From: Acidaminococcales bacterium
GTDB lineage: Bacteria > Bacillota > Negativicutes > Acidaminococcales > JAISLQ01
Direction of reading: 5' to 3'
Assembly (NCBI GenBank): GCA_031275255.1
Contig: JAISPA010000224.1
Span: 1-7,693 of the forward strand
DNA length: 7,693 nucleotides
Below, in pieces: positions 6,644 to 7,693 of this stretch. The first letter of the stretch is position 1; each line of letters starts with the position of its first letter. The notes beneath the pieces were generated by a model. It saw only the letters and a list, made by a program, of their open reading frames with translations. It made no database searches and was not told where the DNA came from. Position numbers and translations under genes: made by a program.

Positions 6644-7030
6644 TTAAATTTCCTTCCGGCACGTTTCGCAGCAATTGTCGCCGGAAACATTTCTACAAAG
6701 TTGGGCGGCGCTCCATTTGGCTAAAAGTTCCAAAGCCGGCAGTAAACTTTCTCCGTCCGTAGTCAGAGTGTATTCCACCCGGGGAGGAATTTGGTTGTAC
6801 TGCTTACGGCGGACTATGCCGAACTCCTCCAATTCTTTCAGCGACTGGGAAAGCATCATATTGGTTATGCCCGGTATTTTTCGTTTGATAACGCTGTACC
6901 GGGCGGGCGGCCTTAAGGACAAAAAGCATATTATCGGCAATTTCCATTTGCCGCCAATTATGTTCAAAGCGCGGCGCAAAGGGCAAAGCGCAAAATCCCC
7001 GCTACTGCTGTCCAGATTGCTCCCCCCCAT
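6644..7030 (-). CDS. HxlR-family winged helix-turn-helix regulator
   Basis: A MarR/HxlR-type DNA-binding regulator of 128 residues from ATG 7028-7030. Residues 16-43 carry the family opening (CPLRRALNIIGGKWKLPI). The recognition-helix region lies at about 48-72, with IPGITNMMLSQSLKELEEFG, followed by the wing (IPPRVEYTLT, 81-90) and a C-terminal dimerisation helix ending LAKW. Cys16 occupies the position of the redox-sensing cysteine in YodB/HypR-type members. The C-terminus adds four more: C112, C120, C121 and C124. An alternative TTG start at 7064-7066 adds 12 residues but has no ribosome binding site, whereas the ATG has only a weak one. The gene diverges from a flavin-binding protein gene, a pairing often seen when an HxlR regulator controls its neighbour. 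cstA lies downstream on the same strand. Confidence 0.9.
   Translation of the reverse strand: MGGSNLDSSSGDFALCPLRRALNIIGGKWKLPIICFLSLRPPARYSVIKRKIPGITNMMLSQSLKELEEFGIVRRKQYNQIPPRVEYTLTTDGESLLPALELLAKWSAAQLCRNVSGDNCCETCRKEI
7022..7028. repeat. Seven-base G/C homopolymer at the HxlR start
   Basis: Seven consecutive C on the plus strand (G on the coding strand) give ATG GGG GGG AGC, directly after the preferred ATG. Slippage here would put the gene out of frame. Confidence 0.7.
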
Positions 7031-7077
7031 ACTTATCCGGCTTGCTGTGCGCCGCCATTTTGGCAAAACAAGTATTA

Positions 7078-7095
7078 TTTATCATACTTTATCAT
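7078..7095. promoter_or_regulatory. Tandem TTTATCAT repeat, candidate operator
   Basis: TTTATCAT occurs at 7078-7085 and 7088-7095, a period of 10 bases, or about one helical turn. The related TATCATAC at 7080-7087 recurs at 7145-7152, across the plus-strand promoter. On the minus strand the block includes TATGAT, a possible -10 for the regulator gene, which would allow autoregulation. Binding by the HxlR protein is inference. Confidence 0.4.
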
Positions 7096-7109
7096 TAAAT
7101 ACTGCGTAC

Positions 7110-7137
7110 TTGCGAAATATTTTCTTTATAATATAAT
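7110..7137 (+). promoter_or_regulatory. Promoter of the flavin-binding protein gene
   Basis: The -35 TTGCGA (7110-7115) and a perfect -10 TATAAT (7132-7137) are 16 bases apart. The -10 is part of the palindrome TATAATTATA (7132-7141). Transcription should start near 7144, about 50 bases before the ATG. Confidence 0.65.
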
Positions 7138-7193
7138 TATACTATATCATACCACAAAAAGTTTGGCAAAACAAAACAAAAGAGGTGGCAAAA

Positions 7194-7586
7194 ATGCAAG
7201 AAGTATTGAATTTTTTAGCTGAAAGCAAGGTTTTCTTTTTGGCGACGGCGGAAGGGACCCAGCCGCGGGTGCGTCCTCTGGGATTTGTCATGGAGTATGA
7301 TGGGAAACTCTGTTTTTGCACCAGCAACCAAAAAGACATGTGCAAACAGATAAAAGCCAACCCGCAGGTGGAGATTTGTGCGCTCGTCGGCCGGGACATC
7401 CTGCGCGTGGCGGGGAAAGCGGTCTTTATCACAAGCGCCGCAAGCAGGCAAAAAGCGCTGGAGGTTATGCCGGCGCTTAGCGCCAAATATTCCGTTGATG
7501 ACAAAATATTTGAAATATTCGCGTTGGAGGGCGCCCAGGTGAGTACGCTCGGCGCCGACGGAATCAAGAAAGTACGGCAGCTCTGA
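7194..7586 (+). CDS. Pyridoxamine 5'-phosphate oxidase family (FMN-binding split-barrel) protein
   Basis: A single-domain protein of 130 residues with the split-barrel fold that usually binds FMN or a related flavin. The N-terminal helix and first strand (MQEVLNFLAESKVFFLATAE) lead into the family pattern QPRVRPLGFVMEYDGKLCFCTS. The ISNQK-like loop SNQKDMCKQIKANPQVEICAL follows, then LRVAGKAVF. Small anaerobe proteins of this group are annotated as PNPOx-like or NimA-like; true pyridoxal phosphate synthesis is unlikely at this size, and the substrate is unknown. I chose ATG 7194, because AGAGG (7181-7185) lies 8 bases upstream. The in-frame GTG at 7185 overlaps that site and has no site of its own. 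Divergent from the HxlR regulator, it may be that regulator's target and respond to redox or electrophile stress. This is inference. Confidence 0.87.
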   Translation: MQEVLNFLAESKVFFLATAEGTQPRVRPLGFVMEYDGKLCFCTSNQKDMCKQIKANPQVEICALVGRDILRVAGKAVFITSAASRQKALEVMPALSAKYSVDDKIFEIFALEGAQVSTLGADGIKKVRQL

Positions 7587-7603
7587 AAAAATCTGTATAG
7601 GGG

Positions 7604-7628
7604 CGGCCGCCGCGCCAAGCGGCGGCCG
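7604..7628 (+). terminator. Probable terminator after the flavin-protein gene
   Basis: CGGCCGCCGC (7604-7613) and GCGGCGGCCG (7619-7628) form a perfect 10-bp stem with a 5-base loop, 17 bases after the stop. The following bases (TTCTGTT) are only partly T-rich, so efficiency is uncertain. Confidence 0.6.
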
Positions 7629-7635
7629 TTCTGTT

Positions 7636-7693
7636 ATGCTTTAGCATGTTTCAGGCAAAGCCTGAAACAAAAAACCGCCCGCTATGCGGGTGA
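7636..7693. other. Cluster of short hairpins at the right edge
   Basis: Three inverted repeats follow the terminator with little space between them. ATGCT/AGCAT spans 7636-7647. GTTTCAGGC/GCCTGAAAC spans 7648-7668 (9 bp perfect, 3-base loop) and is followed by six A. CCCGC/GCGGG spans 7678-7690. The last, preceded by the A-run, looks like half of a bidirectional terminator cut by the window edge, perhaps ending a convergent gene from the right. Confidence 0.5.

Larger units (their letters stand above)
7059..7174. repeat. 13-bp direct repeat flanking the divergent promoter region
   Basis: TTTGGCAAAACAA occurs perfectly at 7059-7071 and again at 7162-7174, 103 bp apart. One copy lies just upstream of the regulator's ATG. 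The other lies just upstream of the flavin-protein ribosome binding site. A shorter echo, TGGCAAAA, is at 7186-7193. They could be regulator sites or a remnant of local duplication. Confidence 0.6.

Noticed and set aside
7064..7066. TTG as the start of the HxlR regulator
   Set aside because: No ribosome binding site precedes it, the 12 extra residues are not family-like, and the codon lies inside one of the 13-bp direct repeats. ATG 7030 is preferred, though not proven.
6675..7136. Plus-strand open frame opposite the HxlR gene
   Set aside because: It lies wholly antisense to a clear HxlR domain and extends into the AT-rich promoter region; no family match.

Overview
The window reads as chromosomal core and accessory DNA from a low-oxygen member of the Bacillota, GC-rich for that group. 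The gene order rpsU, yqeY, nfeD (YqeZ-like), floA is a conserved Bacillota block. The rubrerythrin, CstA-type carrier and small FMN-binding protein suit an anaerobe, and a Negativicutes-like host is my best guess. That is inference from protein style and gene order; there is no rRNA to confirm it. No tRNA, rRNA, CRISPR array, insertion sequence or prophage gene was seen.

Layout. Seven of the genes lie on the minus strand before the divergent promoter region at about 7031-7193, counting the partial gene at the left edge; the HxlR regulator makes eight. Reading in the direction of transcription, a strong consensus promoter (3929-3958) drives rpsU (58 aa, S21), yqeY and nfeD. After nfeD comes a 293-bp gap with a terminator-like hairpin, then floA. 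A gene two bases after floA encodes an N-terminally membrane-anchored protein with a very acidic Glu/Asp/Tyr repeat and runs off the left edge. NfeD and FloA are known partners in bacterial membrane microdomain organisation, so the coupled acidic protein is a candidate third component.

Upstream of rpsU, a long hairpin with A and T flanks (4004-4052) ends the rubrerythrin gene. Rubrerythrin is followed to the right by a CstA-family carrier for pyruvate or peptides and then by an HxlR-family winged-helix regulator. A plus-strand gene for a pyridoxamine-5'-phosphate-oxidase-like flavin protein diverges from the regulator. The AT-rich region between them holds a promoter and two sets of direct repeats that could be operators. 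The right edge carries a cluster of hairpins.

No wholly new system can be proven from this window. The most interesting leads are the acidic repeat protein coupled to floA and the cysteine-rich HxlR regulator with its repeat-filled divergent promoter.
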